Positions 1-7,858 of a DNA stretch of 64,000 nt are shown one piece after another (the stretch's first letter is position 1; each line of letters opens with the position of its first letter). Under the pieces are notes generated by a model. It saw nothing but the letters and a program-made list of their open reading frames with translations. It did not search any database and was not told the origin of the DNA. The position numbers were made by a program, and so were the translations under genes. Source of the DNA: Flavobacteriaceae bacterium (GTDB taxonomy: Bacteria; Bacteroidota; Bacteroidia; Flavobacteriales; Flavobacteriaceae). The DNA lies in assembly GCA_002707025.1 (NCBI GenBank), contig PALG01000020.1:1-64000 (forward strand). Direction: 5' to 3'.

Positions 1-236
1 GCACGCTTTGCCACCCATAGGGCACTCTTTTTGTACCAGCGCCAACGTATAAAGGAGGTATTGATCTTATCCAGGAAGAAGAGCATCATCGGGAACACCA
101 AAATATTGGCGGCAATGGCGCCCACCAACACCAAATAGGGGTTGAGGTCGTTAAGGAGCCCATACGGGATGCCTACCTTGGCTTCCCCAAAGGGTGAAAG
201 GCTCCATAATAGCGTGATGATAATTTCCTTGATCAT
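1..236 (-). CDS. Small multidrug-export family membrane protein (COG2426), 5' part
   Basis: Reading the minus strand from an ATG at 234-236 gives an uninterrupted frame that leaves the window at base 1, so only the N-terminal ~78 residues are present. The start reads MIKEIIITLLWSLSPFGEAK, followed by a GIPYG motif and a hydrophobic stretch. The proline-then-glutamate pattern near the N-terminus and the following IPYG match the 'putative small multi-drug export' family (Sm_multidrug_ex, COG2426), integral membrane proteins of unproven substrate. The family assignment is from memory of this N-terminal pattern; transport function is only the family label. Confidence 0.7.
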   Translation of the reverse strand, partial: MIKEIIITLLWSLSPFGEAKVGIPYGLLNDLNPYLVLVGAIAANILVFPMMLFFLDKINTSFIRWRWYKKSALWVAKR

Positions 237-299
237 AATAGCACGCAAAAGTAGGGATAATAACGGTTATTTTGGGTATAAAATTTCTTAAAGGGTTGT

Positions 300-908
300 G
301 AAATGTTTGTTCTTTTTTGCATTGCCGTAAAAAGAACCAAAAAAGTTTAGAAGCATTAAGGGGATTGTGTTTTACGCACAGGCACACGGGCGGAGGGGAC
401 TATTCAAACTCCCCCGCCAAGCCTAGGGCTTGGCGACCCCTCTTTGTCTAAAGAGGGGAGCATTTGTGGGTATGGCTGTGCCTTTGAGGTACAACCCACC
501 CCGTCAGCCCTTCGGGCTGCCACCCCTCCCTTTCTAGGGCGGGGAGCACTTGGTATGGAATTATTTTTAAATCCTGTCACCTAACTTCTTTTTCCTATTT
601 CCTTCGTTACCATCCCTTCGACAAGCTCAGGGTGACAACACGTTTGTGTTTAGTGCTTCCTTCTCCCATTGAAGAGCTTGTCCCGAACTAGCTTCGGGAT
701 GGTTCGTGACTCGTGATTCGTGTTTCCTGTTTCCTGTCTCCTGACTCCTGTCTCCTGTTTCCTTTACCCCTTAAAGAGCTTGTCCCGAACTTGCTTCGGG
801 ATGGTTCGTGTTTCCTATCTCCTGTTTCCTGTTTCCCTCCCCCTTTGAAGGGGGACCGAGGGGGATGTTTTAAGCTTGTCCCAAACTAGCTTTGGGTGGA
901 GACATATC
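300..908. repeat. Gene-free repeat zone: palindromes and tandem heptamers downstream of the DUF559 gene
   Basis: No convincing gene. It contains short hairpins (around 412-430, 440-462 and 507-540), a CTTCGACAAGCTCAGGGTGA-type element near 618-637, and three copies of a palindrome CCCGAA-CTTGC/CTAGC-TTCGGG at 682-698, 783-799 and 880-896, each preceded by AGCTTGT or GAGCTTGT. Between 718 and 762 lies a degenerate tandem array of 7-mers of the type CCTGTTT/CCTGTCT. A further perfect hairpin CCCCCTTTGAAGGGGG-like lies near 840-855. Such clusters are typical of intergenic repeat islands in Bacteroidota. Confidence 0.75.
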
Positions 909-1274
909 TTACCTATCTGAGTCTTCAATCAATTCTTTCAAATCATTTAAAACCTTCTCAAGGTGGTACAGTACCTCTTCATTCTGAACCCTATAAAATC
1001 TAATCCCATATAATTCCAGTCTTCCTTGTCTTTTAGCATCTTCAAGAAACGAGGTATTATGGATATTTCCATCAACTTCAATAGCAAGACCAATTTCATG
1101 GCAGTAAAAATCAACAATATAATCTAACAATGGAACTTGCCTATGGAACTCTACATTAAGTGCTTTTTTTCGTATCACTTTCCAAAGTGTTTTTTCAGCA
1201 GGGGTCATTTCGGAACGTAATCTTCGGGCAAGCTCTTTTAAATCACTTCGGTAAGGTATAATTTTATTGGCCAT
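909..1274 (-). CDS. DUF559 endonuclease-like protein (very-short-patch-repair-like fold)
   Basis: This 121-residue protein has the DUF559/COG2852 pattern: an N-terminal helix with TPAEKTLW (res 24-31), a conserved FHRQ near res 43-46, then DYIVDFYC and IEVDG, giving candidate catalytic acids D55, E66 and D68 of a PD-(D/E)XK-like nuclease core. Length matches the usual 115-125 residues. The family is related to Vsr mismatch endonucleases; no biological role is established. The gene stands alone on the minus strand, with palindromic repeats on both sides (682-896 and 1463-1577), so it may be the protein partner or passenger of this repeat island. No frame damage is visible. Confidence 0.88.
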   Translation of the reverse strand: MANKIIPYRSDLKELARRLRSEMTPAEKTLWKVIRKKALNVEFHRQVPLLDYIVDFYCHEIGLAIEVDGNIHNTSFLEDAKRQGRLELYGIRFYRVQNEEVLYHLEKVLNDLKELIEDSDR

Positions 1275-1705
1275 TTGTAAAGCTAGTAAAAAAACATCCC
1301 ACCCCTAACCCCTCCCTTCGAAGGGAGGGAGAAGTAGTATTGCGTTTTTATAAAAAATCACTAACGAAAACTTTCCCTTTTAAAAGCTTGCCCCGAGCAG
1401 GTTTAGGATTGCCTTTCTACAAACGAACTTAGGTATTGTCATCCCCCCTTTGAAGTGCGTGTCCCGAACTTGCTTCGGGTACTTGTCCCGAACTTGCTTC
1501 GGGATGATTCGTGACTCCTGTCTCCTGTCTCCTGTTTCCTTCCCCCCTTAAAGAGCTTGTCCCGAACTTGCTTCGGGAGGGTTGAGGGGGATGTTCTTAC
1601 GCTGAGTCTTAATGGGATGATACTTACGGAAAAAACCCAAAAGCTTCGCTTTTATGGATTTTTCGTTTCCCCTTTATGGAAATACATTTGCAACAGTGCC
1701 CAACA
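1275..1705. repeat. Gene-free repeat zone between the DUF559 gene and tRNA-Met
   Basis: No gene supported. Features: a near-perfect palindrome CCCCTCCCTTCGAAGGGAGGG around 1310-1330; three copies of the palindrome CCCGAACTTGCTTCGGG at 1463-1479, 1487-1503 and 1561-1577 (the first two in direct tandem, 24 bp apart); a degenerate copy near 1386-1408; and another short CCTGTCT/CCTGTTT heptamer array at 1515-1540. The same palindrome family occurs on the other side of the DUF559 gene. Confidence 0.75.
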
Positions 1706-1736
1706 AAAAACCCAACACCTTAGGTGTTGGGTTTTT
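1706..1736 (-). terminator. Rho-independent terminator downstream of tRNA-Met
   Basis: Inverted repeat CCCAACACC-TTA-GGTGTTGGG (1711-1719 / 1723-1731) flanked by A-run and T-run, so it can work in both directions. It lies 5 bp beyond the 3' end of the minus-strand tRNA. Confidence 0.85.
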
Positions 1737-1740
1737 CTCG

Positions 1741-1814
1741 TAGCGTGGGGGAGACTTGAACTCCCGACCTCCGGGTTATGAATCCGACGCTCTAACCACC
1801 TGAGCTACCACGCC
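1741..1814 (-). tRNA. tRNA-Met(CAT)
   Basis: A full cloverleaf reads on the minus strand: acceptor GGCGTGG paired with CCACGCT (first pair G-U), D-arm GCTC/GAGC, anticodon loop TTCATAA with CAT, T-arm with GTTCAAG loop, discriminator A at 1741. No encoded CCA. CAT may denote elongator Met or lysidine-modified Ile2; the first pair G-U and absence of the three G-C pairs of initiators argue against initiator Met. Length 74 nt. Confidence 0.93.
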
Positions 1815-1827
1815 TTTTTTGCGTGTG

Positions 1828-1858
1828 CAAATATAGAAACAAAAAACGCTCCTACAAA
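1828..1858 (-). promoter_or_regulatory. Consensus Bacteroidota promoter for tRNA-Met
   Basis: On the minus strand: -33 box TTTG (1855-1858), exactly 19 nt, then -7 box TATATTTG (1828-1835), matching TTTG-N19-TAnnTTTG. The tRNA starts 13 nt further on. Confidence 0.85.
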
Positions 1859-1913
1859 CACAAAATTTTATTTTTTCAATCCTTCACTTTTTCAAAAAAA
1901 ATACAATTCCATT

Positions 1914-1944
1914 TTTGCTAATAAAAATTTATAGTATATATTGG
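1914..1944 (+). promoter_or_regulatory. Probable promoter of the START-like gene
   Basis: TTTG (1914-1917), 19 nt, then TATATTGG (1937-1944), one mismatch from TAnnTTTG. The start codon follows 20 nt downstream. Confidence 0.6.
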
Positions 1945-1964
1945 GCAATCGCTAACACCAACCT

Positions 1965-2351
1965 ATGGAAGACAAGAAGAAATACGAAATGGAGTTCCCA
2001 ATACATGTATCTCCATCCCTTTTATATCAATACATCTCTACCCCTTCGGGCATGAGCGAATGGTACGCCGATAATGTGAATTCCCGAGGCGAATATTTTA
2101 CGTTTATCTGGGAGGGCAGTGAAGAAAAGGCACGCCTGCTGGGTAAGAAAAATGGCGAACGGGTCAAGTTTCGCTGGGTAGATGATGAAGAAACCGATTT
2201 TTACTTCGAACTGCGCATTCAGGTGGACGAAATCACCAAGGATGTTTCGTTGATCGTGACCGATTATGCCGAGGAAGACGAGATCGAGGAAGGGAAGATG
2301 CTTTGGGAAAATATGATTTCCAACCTAAAACACGTGCTGGGTTCTGTGTAA
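1965..2351 (+). CDS. START-like domain protein (SRPBCC-fold)
   Basis: 128-residue acidic cytoplasmic protein. The N-terminal MEFPIHVSPSLLYQYIS and GMSEWYADNV, followed by alternating strands and a C-terminal helix (MLWENMISNLKHVL), match the START-like/AHSA1-related domain found throughout Flavobacteriia, normally ~125-130 residues. The fold has a hydrophobic ligand cavity; ligand and role are unknown. Single-gene unit: a promoter-like pair lies upstream and a terminator hairpin 25 nt after the stop. Confidence 0.85.
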   Translation: MEDKKKYEMEFPIHVSPSLLYQYISTPSGMSEWYADNVNSRGEYFTFIWEGSEEKARLLGKKNGERVKFRWVDDEETDFYFELRIQVDEITKDVSLIVTDYAEEDEIEEGKMLWENMISNLKHVLGSV

Positions 2352-2375
2352 AACCCATCAATAATAGTATCTTTG

Positions 2376-2400
2376 AACCACCTAAAAAGGTGGTTTTTTT
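2376..2400 (+). terminator. Rho-independent terminator whose U-run touches the next start codon
   Basis: AACCACCT-AAAA-AGGTGGTT (2376-2383 / 2388-2395) followed by T-run to 2400. The next ATG is at 2401, so the downstream gene has either a hairpin-occluded start or an internal/alternative start. Confidence 0.8.
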
Positions 2401-3243
2401 ATGCTGAATTACAACGGAACCCTTTCAGAAAACAAACAAGAACAATCCCTTCTTGAAAACCGGGGCCTGCATTATGGCGATGCCGTGTTCGAAACCATTA
2501 AAGTCTCGGCCGGAAAGGTCCTGTTCTGGGAAGATCATTACTTCCGCCTTATGGCGGCCATGCGGGTGATGCGTATGGAAATACCCATGAACTTTACCAT
2601 GGAATTCCTAGAGGCAGAAATCCTAAAAACGGTGGCTACTTTCGAAAAAACCGGGGCGCAACGGGTAAAGCTGTTGGTGTGGCGGCAATGGGGCGGAAAA
2701 TACACGCCTACTGCCCAAGACATTGCGTACGCCTTGTTTGCGGAAACCCTGGAACAACCCTTTTATCTATTGAATGAGTCGCATTATGAAGTAGAGCTTT
2801 TTAAGGATCATTACATTACTTCGGGCTTATTGTCCACCCTAAAGCATAACAACCGGGCCATTAATGTACTGGGGAGTATCTTTGCTTCGGAAAATGACTA
2901 CCAAAACTGTTTGTTGCTCAATGAAAAGAAACAAGTGGTGGAAGCCCTTAACGGAAACCTCTTTTTGGTGAAGGACTACAAAATAAAGACCCCACCCTTA
3001 AGCGACGGTTGCCTAAATGGGATAGCCCGGAAACAGTTGTTGCTTATCTTGGCCCAGTTGCCCGACTATGTGGTGGAAGAAACCTCCATTTCGCCATTCG
3101 AATTGCAAAAAGCCGATGAGTTGTTTGTGACCAATACCATTGTGGGGATTCAACCTATCACGAAATACCGAAAAAAGGAATATGGGCATACCCTAGCCAA
3201 GGAGTTGTTGGCCAAACTGAATGCCAAGGCCCGCTTGGGCTAG
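2401..3243 (+). CDS. Class IV PLP aminotransferase (branched-chain aminotransferase / ADC lyase-like)
   Basis: 280 residues, fold type IV PLP enzyme. The N-terminal NRGLHYGDAVFETI is the class-defining start of the small domain; the PLP lysine is expected in SGLLSTLKHNNRA (about res 140-152); the C-terminal half holds EALNGNLFLV and LFVTNTIVGIQPI, which bind the PLP phosphate. Candidates are 4-amino-4-deoxychorismate lyase (PabC, folate synthesis) or a D-amino-acid/branched-chain aminotransferase; the sequence alone does not decide. The ATG at 2401 lies directly after a terminator U-run and lacks an SD. It converges on yqgE, the two stop codons sharing the palindrome CTAG at 3240-3243. Confidence 0.85.
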   Translation: MLNYNGTLSENKQEQSLLENRGLHYGDAVFETIKVSAGKVLFWEDHYFRLMAAMRVMRMEIPMNFTMEFLEAEILKTVATFEKTGAQRVKLLVWRQWGGKYTPTAQDIAYALFAETLEQPFYLLNESHYEVELFKDHYITSGLLSTLKHNNRAINVLGSIFASENDYQNCLLLNEKKQVVEALNGNLFLVKDYKIKTPPLSDGCLNGIARKQLLLILAQLPDYVVEETSISPFELQKADELFVTNTIVGIQPITKYRKKEYGHTLAKELLAKLNAKARLG

Positions 3244-3801
3244 TTGAAGTTAGGGTTTTCTGGTGCGTTGGACCAGATCATGTATTCGCCGCCTAGCTGC
3301 ATCATTTGCTTTTTCCAGATGTCCTTGGAATCCATCCCAATAATGTCACTCTTTTGATCATTGTGAATCACGACCCAGCTATTTACTTTGAGTTCGTCGT
3401 CCAATTGGTGTTCGGACCAGCCCGAATAGCCCAGGAAAAACTGAATCTGATCCTTTTTCAGGACGTTGTTGTTGAGCATGTCGATAATCGTGGTAAAGTC
3501 GCCCCCCCCAATAAATTCCGTTGGAAATTTCAATACTATCGGGAATGAGTTCGGGTACCCGGTGAATAAAATACAGGTTGTCCTGCTCTACAGGACCGCC
3601 ATTGTAGACCCTTAGATTGGAATTCACCTCGGGGACAAAATCCTTTAAGCGGTGTTTTAGGGGTTTGTTTAAAATAAAACCCACCGATCCCTCATCGTTG
3701 TGTTCGGCCAATAGTACGACCGACCGGTTAAAGGAGGCATCCCCTATAATGGACGGTTCGGCAATAAGTAAGGCGCCTTTGGTTGGTGTAATGCCTATCA
3801 T
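3240..3801 (-). pseudogene. yqgE: YqgE/AlgH family (UPF0301) protein, frameshifted in a G8 tract
   Basis: The family protein is present in two overlapping minus-strand frames. The first (from 3801, MIGITPTKGALLIAEP) covers the N-terminal ~100 residues through the hallmark GFILNKPL and VYNGGPV to IYWGG. The C-terminal half (DFTTIIDML, FFLGYSGWSEHQL, to 3240) continues in another frame. The break lies at eight C (3502-3509, coding G8); seven would restore YWGGDFTTII. Everything else is intact and about 186 residues would result, the normal length. This could be a real loss, a slippage/phase-variable allele, or a homopolymer sequencing error. Function of YqgE is poorly known. Confidence 0.85.
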
Positions 3802-3880
3802 ACCGTAGGTTTTAGGTACTTAAATCTACTAAAAAAAAATGAAACTGCAATTTTGGGAGGACTTAGGGTCACCGATGCCC

Positions 3881-3911
3881 AAAAAATAAACCCTGCCGAA
3901 GGGCAGGGTTT
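3881..3911 (-). terminator. Terminator of the HU gene
   Basis: AAACCCTGCC-GAAG-GGCAGGGTTT (3888-3897 / 3902-3911); in minus-strand direction it ends in a T-run (3881-3886). It follows the HU stop codon by 26 nt. Confidence 0.88.
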
Positions 3912-3936
3912 ATGATGGTTTAAATTCGTTCGGTGA

Positions 3937-4209
3937 TTAGTTCACACTGTTTGATAAATCAGAACCAGCTTTGAATTTTACTACGTTTTTAGCAGCAATT
4001 TTTATGGTTTTACCAGTTTGAGGGTTTCTTCCTTCTCTAGCCGCTCTTTTAGAAACTGACCAAGAACCGAATCCTACTAAAGATACTCTGTTTCCTTTTT
4101 TAAGAGACTTCTCTACATTTCCTAAGAAAGACTCTAGTGCTTTTTTTGCAGCTGCTTTTGTAATTCCGGCATCTTCTGCCATTGCGTCGATTAAATCTGA
4201 TTTGTTCAT
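3937..4209 (-). CDS. HU-family nucleoid DNA-binding protein
   Basis: 90-residue histone-like protein. Starts MNKSDLIDAMAEDAGI, then the dimerisation helices, VGFGSWSV, and the DNA-binding beta-arm signature ending in RNPQTGKTIKI, where the proline intercalates into DNA. Exactly family length. Monocistronic, with a consensus promoter (4263-4292) giving a leader of about 45 nt and its own terminator, as expected for an abundant nucleoid protein that bends and compacts DNA. Confidence 0.97.
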   Translation of the reverse strand: MNKSDLIDAMAEDAGITKAAAKKALESFLGNVEKSLKKGNRVSLVGFGSWSVSKRAAREGRNPQTGKTIKIAAKNVVKFKAGSDLSNSVN

Positions 4210-4262
4210 AGTTTACTTTTTAAAATTAAAACTGTGTTGTTAAACATTAAATAATTGCTCTA

Positions 4263-4292
4263 CAAATTTAAACGGATTATCGGTTCACGCAA
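4263..4292 (-). promoter_or_regulatory. Consensus promoter of the HU gene
   Basis: On the minus strand TTG (4290-4292), exactly 19 nt, then TAAATTTG (4263-4270), a full TAnnTTTG -7 box. Transcription is expected to begin near 4256. Confidence 0.82.
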
Positions 4293-4396
4293 GTAATGAC
4301 GCGCTAAAACGCCGTATTTGTTGATAACTTGGGGTCATTGTTGATAAAGTTGACCGTTTATCGATGGTTTTTAAGGAATTCAGTAACAATAAGGGT

Positions 4397-5344
4397 TTAC
4401 ACGAATTGCGCCCCTTCCGCAACTGTAAATCCGTTGAGCAAATCCCTAGCGGGCATTTTTTTCTTTCCGGGCAACTGCAATGTTTCAATATATAGGTTGT
4501 TGTCTTGGGTGGCCACTTTCAGCTCTTTTTTGGTTGCCATAAGGGTCCCGGGAGCTGCGGTACTTTTCTCTTCGGAAAGCTTGGTGTCGTAGATTTTCAC
4601 CTTCCATTCCTCTTCACCATTGCGCAGCTGTGTCCATGCGGTAGGATAGGGGGAGAGCCCTCTTATAAACGCATCTATCTTTGCAGCGGGTTGCTGCCAA
4701 TTTATTTGGGTGTTTTCTGAAGTAAGCTTAGGAGCTTCCTTAAGGCTTTCCACCATAGGCTGCGGTTGAGGGGTAGCTTTGCCTTCCTGGATGAGCTGCA
4801 CCGTGCGTACCACCAAGTCGCTTCCTACGTCCATCAGTTTGTCATGCAAGCTTCCGGCTGTTTCCCGGGCTTCTATGGCTACGGTTTCGGAAGCAATAAT
4901 GGCTCCAGTGTCTATCTTTTCATCAATAAAGAAGGTGGTGACCCCTGTTTCGGCTTCCCCATTCATTACTGCCCAATTAATAGGTGCCGCACCACGGTAT
5001 TGGGGTAATAGGGATGCGTGTAGGTTAAAAGTACCCTGTTCGGGAAGTTGCCAAACCACTTTTGGCAACATTCGAAACGCCACCACAATAAACAGGTTGG
5101 GGTGTAAAGCTTCCAGTTCCTTTAAAAAATGGGGGTCCTTCAAATTTGTAGGTTGCAGTACTGGGAGGTTTTGCGAAAGGGCGTATTCCTTGACGGCGGA
5201 CTGCGATAGTTTTCTGCCTCTACCCGCGGGTTTGTCCGGAGCGGTAATCACTCCAGCAATGTTAAAAGAGTGTTCGACTAGTTTCTGCAATACCCCCACG
5301 GCAAAATGTGGGGTGCCCATAAATACAATGCGTAGGTCTTTCAT
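4397..5344 (-). CDS. fmt: Methionyl-tRNA formyltransferase
   Basis: Formylates initiator Met-tRNA using 10-formyl-THF. Begins MKDLRIVFMGTPHFAV; the 315-residue product carries the formyltransferase core with FNLHASLLPQYRGAAP and the FFIDEKIDTGAI segment, then a C-terminal OB-like domain. The ATG at 5342-5344 is preferred over the upstream in-frame one (5404) because homology starts at MKDLR and because ATG overlaps the recQ TGA as ATGA, implying translational coupling. Last gene of an ATPase-recQ-fmt operon. Confidence 0.95.
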   Translation of the reverse strand: MKDLRIVFMGTPHFAVGVLQKLVEHSFNIAGVITAPDKPAGRGRKLSQSAVKEYALSQNLPVLQPTNLKDPHFLKELEALHPNLFIVVAFRMLPKVVWQLPEQGTFNLHASLLPQYRGAAPINWAVMNGEAETGVTTFFIDEKIDTGAIIASETVAIEARETAGSLHDKLMDVGSDLVVRTVQLIQEGKATPQPQPMVESLKEAPKLTSENTQINWQQPAAKIDAFIRGLSPYPTAWTQLRNGEEEWKVKIYDTKLSEEKSTAAPGTLMATKKELKVATQDNNLYIETLQLPGKKKMPARDLLNGFTVAEGAQFV

Positions 5345-7242
5345 GAAGTTCGGTAATATTGGTTTACGGCGTTTAGCTTGATTTTTTTGCGATCCAATAG
5401 CCACTGCAAGCCTTGTAATACTTCTGTTTCGGCAAAGGTAAGATTTTCGCTCACGGTACGCGAATCCATGGGGCCTTCTTTTAGGAGTGCTAAAATAGCG
5501 TCGGTTACCTTTAAGGTTTTCACTTTAATGCTCCCTTGGGTTTTTTCCAGACACACGGAACAATTTCCGCAGGGCTGTACGCTTTCTTCCCCAAAATAGG
5601 CCAGTAATTGCCCTTGCAGGCATTGCGTGGTGTTTTCCACATACTGAAGCACGGCATGAACCTGCTGTTTTTTCTTTTCGTTGAGCTGGGTAATATCCTT
5701 GCTGAAGGGATTGATGGTTCGGTCGTCTTCCCGCGGGACCAAAAAGGTAATCTTGGCATCGGTTTCAAACAAGGAAAGGGTGAGTAAATCTTCGTGTTCC
5801 ATTTCCTTTAAAGTAGTGATGATACGGTCTACGGAAATACCCGATTTAGATGCTACGAGTTCTAGGTTGACCGCATTGGGGGCATCAAAAATTCCTCCGT
5901 AAATACGAAGGATGGTTTTGCCCACCACCGAAAAAGCCACTTTTTCCTCAAAGCGTTTCAGTAATTGCTGCGAAGACACCAAGAACTGTAGTTTTGATTT
6001 GCGACCAAATTGTTTGGAAAGCTGCAACACCCCAATCCGATCCAAAGTGTTGAGTCCGTTGAAAGTAACCATAGGGTTCAATCCGTAGGTTTGGCAAAAG
6101 GTAACCAAGCTAAAATCATGTTCGGTAAAAGCCCCTTCCCCGTAGGAAATTTGAAAGTAGTTATTGAGGGTGCGGTACAGTTTTTTTAGGTCACCTACGG
6201 AAGGCAGGGTGTCTACAAACTGTCTTTTTAAAAGGGTTTTGTCACTTTCGTCGTATAGCACCACGGCTTGTGCCGCTTTACCATCCCGTCCTGCCCGTCC
6301 TGCCTCTTGAAAATAGCTTTCCAGGCTTTCGGGCAATTGGATGTGGATTACATGGCGTACATGGGCAAAATCGATTCCCATCCCAAAGGCATTGGTCGCT
6401 ACCATCACATGATTGGGAGTGGTTTTCCATGCCTCCAACCGTTGCTGTTTCTCCTTGGGGGGGAGTCCGCCGTGATAAAAGGTGCTCGAGAACCCCTGGT
6501 TTTGTAATTGGCGGCTAAAGACTTCCGTTTGTTTTCGGTTGCGTACATAGACAATGGCCGTTCCTGGGTGGTCCTTTAGCAGTTGCGATACCCGATAGCG
6601 CTTGTCACTTTCAGGATACACTTTATACGAAAGGTTATTGCGGGCAAACGAGCTTTTAAACACTTGCGGCTGTTCCAGTTGCAATTGTGCAAGGGTATCG
6701 GTAAGTACTTCGGGGGTGGCCGTGGCGGTGAGCGCAATGATTGGGATCAAGGGATGCATTTCCCGAAGCACCTTAATATGCTGATAGGCCGGCCGGAAGT
6801 CGTTCCCCCATTGTGAAATACAGTGCGCTTCATCCACGGCAATTACATTCACGTTCATTTTCCGAAGAGCATTTTGCACCTGTTCCTGTTGCAGCCTTTC
6901 GGGGGAGAGGTATAAGAACTTGTAGTTTCCGAAGCGGGCATTGTCCAATAAGGCCGTAAGCGCATCCTGTGAAATCCCTCCCGCCAAACACAGGGCTTTG
7001 ATCCCTTTTTCGCGCAAGCCGTTTACTTGGTCGTTCATAAGGGCCACCAAGGGGGAAACCACCACGCAAATGCCTTCCGTAGCTAAGGCAGGGATCTGAA
7101 AGCAAACCGATTTCCCACCGCCCGTAGGCAGCAGCGCAACCGTGTCGCGTCCGTTTAAAACCGACTGGATGATGTCTTCCTGAAGGGGACGGAACTGTTC
7201 GTGCCCCCAATATTCCCGCAATAGGTGCAACGGATGTTTCAC
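5341..7242 (-). CDS. recQ: ATP-dependent DNA helicase RecQ
   Basis: 633-residue superfamily 2 helicase for recombination and fork repair (3'-5'). Motif I is ALLPTGGGKSV (K44), motif II DEAHCISQWGNDFRP; note Asn where many RecQs have His in the aromatic-rich loop (GHDFRP). QEAGRAGRDG is motif VI. A RecQ zinc cysteine set (C, then CGNCSVC) and winged-helix (RQC) region follow. The C-terminal tail past the zinc site is short and I see no clear HRDC domain. Starts with GTG overlapping the upstream TGA (GTGA) and ends overlapping fmt (ATGA), so the three genes are tightly coupled. Confidence 0.96.
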   Translation of the reverse strand: MKHPLHLLREYWGHEQFRPLQEDIIQSVLNGRDTVALLPTGGGKSVCFQIPALATEGICVVVSPLVALMNDQVNGLREKGIKALCLAGGISQDALTALLDNARFGNYKFLYLSPERLQQEQVQNALRKMNVNVIAVDEAHCISQWGNDFRPAYQHIKVLREMHPLIPIIALTATATPEVLTDTLAQLQLEQPQVFKSSFARNNLSYKVYPESDKRYRVSQLLKDHPGTAIVYVRNRKQTEVFSRQLQNQGFSSTFYHGGLPPKEKQQRLEAWKTTPNHVMVATNAFGMGIDFAHVRHVIHIQLPESLESYFQEAGRAGRDGKAAQAVVLYDESDKTLLKRQFVDTLPSVGDLKKLYRTLNNYFQISYGEGAFTEHDFSLVTFCQTYGLNPMVTFNGLNTLDRIGVLQLSKQFGRKSKLQFLVSSQQLLKRFEEKVAFSVVGKTILRIYGGIFDAPNAVNLELVASKSGISVDRIITTLKEMEHEDLLTLSLFETDAKITFLVPREDDRTINPFSKDITQLNEKKKQQVHAVLQYVENTTQCLQGQLLAYFGEESVQPCGNCSVCLEKTQGSIKVKTLKVTDAILALLKEGPMDSRTVSENLTFAETEVLQGLQWLLDRKKIKLNAVNQYYRTS

Positions 7243-7784
7243 AATAGTTGGCTTAGTTTTTTTAAAATGAATTCACTTCTATAGGGAAGGGTGCCAAATG
7301 GGACGTGATGCACCTCGTAGCCGTAGCGTTGGTAGGCACGGTCTAGGTATTGAAAGATTTTCTCGGCCTGTTCGTAGGATTCGTAGCGTTCGTTGTCCTG
7401 CTGGTAAATAGCTTCCCAAGGAGGTAATAGGAACACAACATCGTACCGATGGTCTTGGCAGGTTTTTTCAAATTCCTTGGGGTAATCGGTATTGATGTAA
7501 TCCATATATGCCACAACATCGGGCATGCCCCGGTCGTAAAATAGACGGGGTTCCTTATAATTTTGGGCTTCTTGGAATTGTTTTAAACGGCCTTCCAATA
7601 GCCGTTGACTAAACAACAGGGGTTCTTCCAAAAATAGTTGGTCAATCCCCTCTTCTTGTGCTTTTTTAATGACTTCCCGTGAAATTTCCGGAAGGCAGGC
7701 AAAGCCTTTAGATTCCAATTCGTTTATCAAGGAAGTTTTGCCCGATCCCGGTCCCCCCGTTATGACAATTCTTTTGGTGTTCAA
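7239..7784 (-). CDS. P-loop ATPase (AAA_28 / NadR-like kinase fold)
   Basis: 181 residues. The Walker A motif GGPGSGKT (res 10-17) is at the very N-terminus, an FYDRGMPD segment in the middle resembles the acidic switch of nucleoside/nucleotide kinases, and ERYESYEQAEKIFQYLDRAY is a lid-like region. Matches the AAA_28 (COG3911) predicted ATPases, related in fold to the NadR kinase domain; substrate unknown. First gene of the operon with recQ and fmt, its TGA overlapping the recQ GTG. Confidence 0.85.
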   Translation of the reverse strand: MNTKRIVITGGPGSGKTSLINELESKGFACLPEISREVIKKAQEEGIDQLFLEEPLLFSQRLLEGRLKQFQEAQNYKEPRLFYDRGMPDVVAYMDYINTDYPKEFEKTCQDHRYDVVFLLPPWEAIYQQDNERYESYEQAEKIFQYLDRAYQRYGYEVHHVPFGTLPYRSEFILKKLSQLL

Positions 7785-7805
7785 GCGTTACTATTTTAGG
7801 CAAAA

Positions 7806-7837
7806 TTAGTGAATATAACTACCTTACCCTATCTTTG
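7806..7837 (+). promoter_or_regulatory. Probable promoter of the DUF493-DUF4290-murA unit
   Basis: -7 box TATCTTTG (7830-7837) fits TAnnTTTG exactly; the -33 region (TTAG, 7806-7809) is weak. The start codon is 21 nt downstream. Confidence 0.55.
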
Positions 7838-7858
7838 TAAAAAAGATTACAGGATACT

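Noticed and set aside
151..387. Minus-strand frame of 78 residues at the window start
   Set aside because: Overlaps the better-supported export-family gene in another frame and has no conserved pattern.
1557..1781. Plus-strand frame ending in tRNA-Met sequence (AWGRLELPTSGL)
   Set aside because: The tail is translated tRNA antisense and the rest is repeat DNA; no domain such as in the GIY-YIG case.
4285..4488. Minus-strand frame of 67 residues between HU and fmt
   Set aside because: Lies mostly over the fmt 3' end in another frame, with no conserved features.
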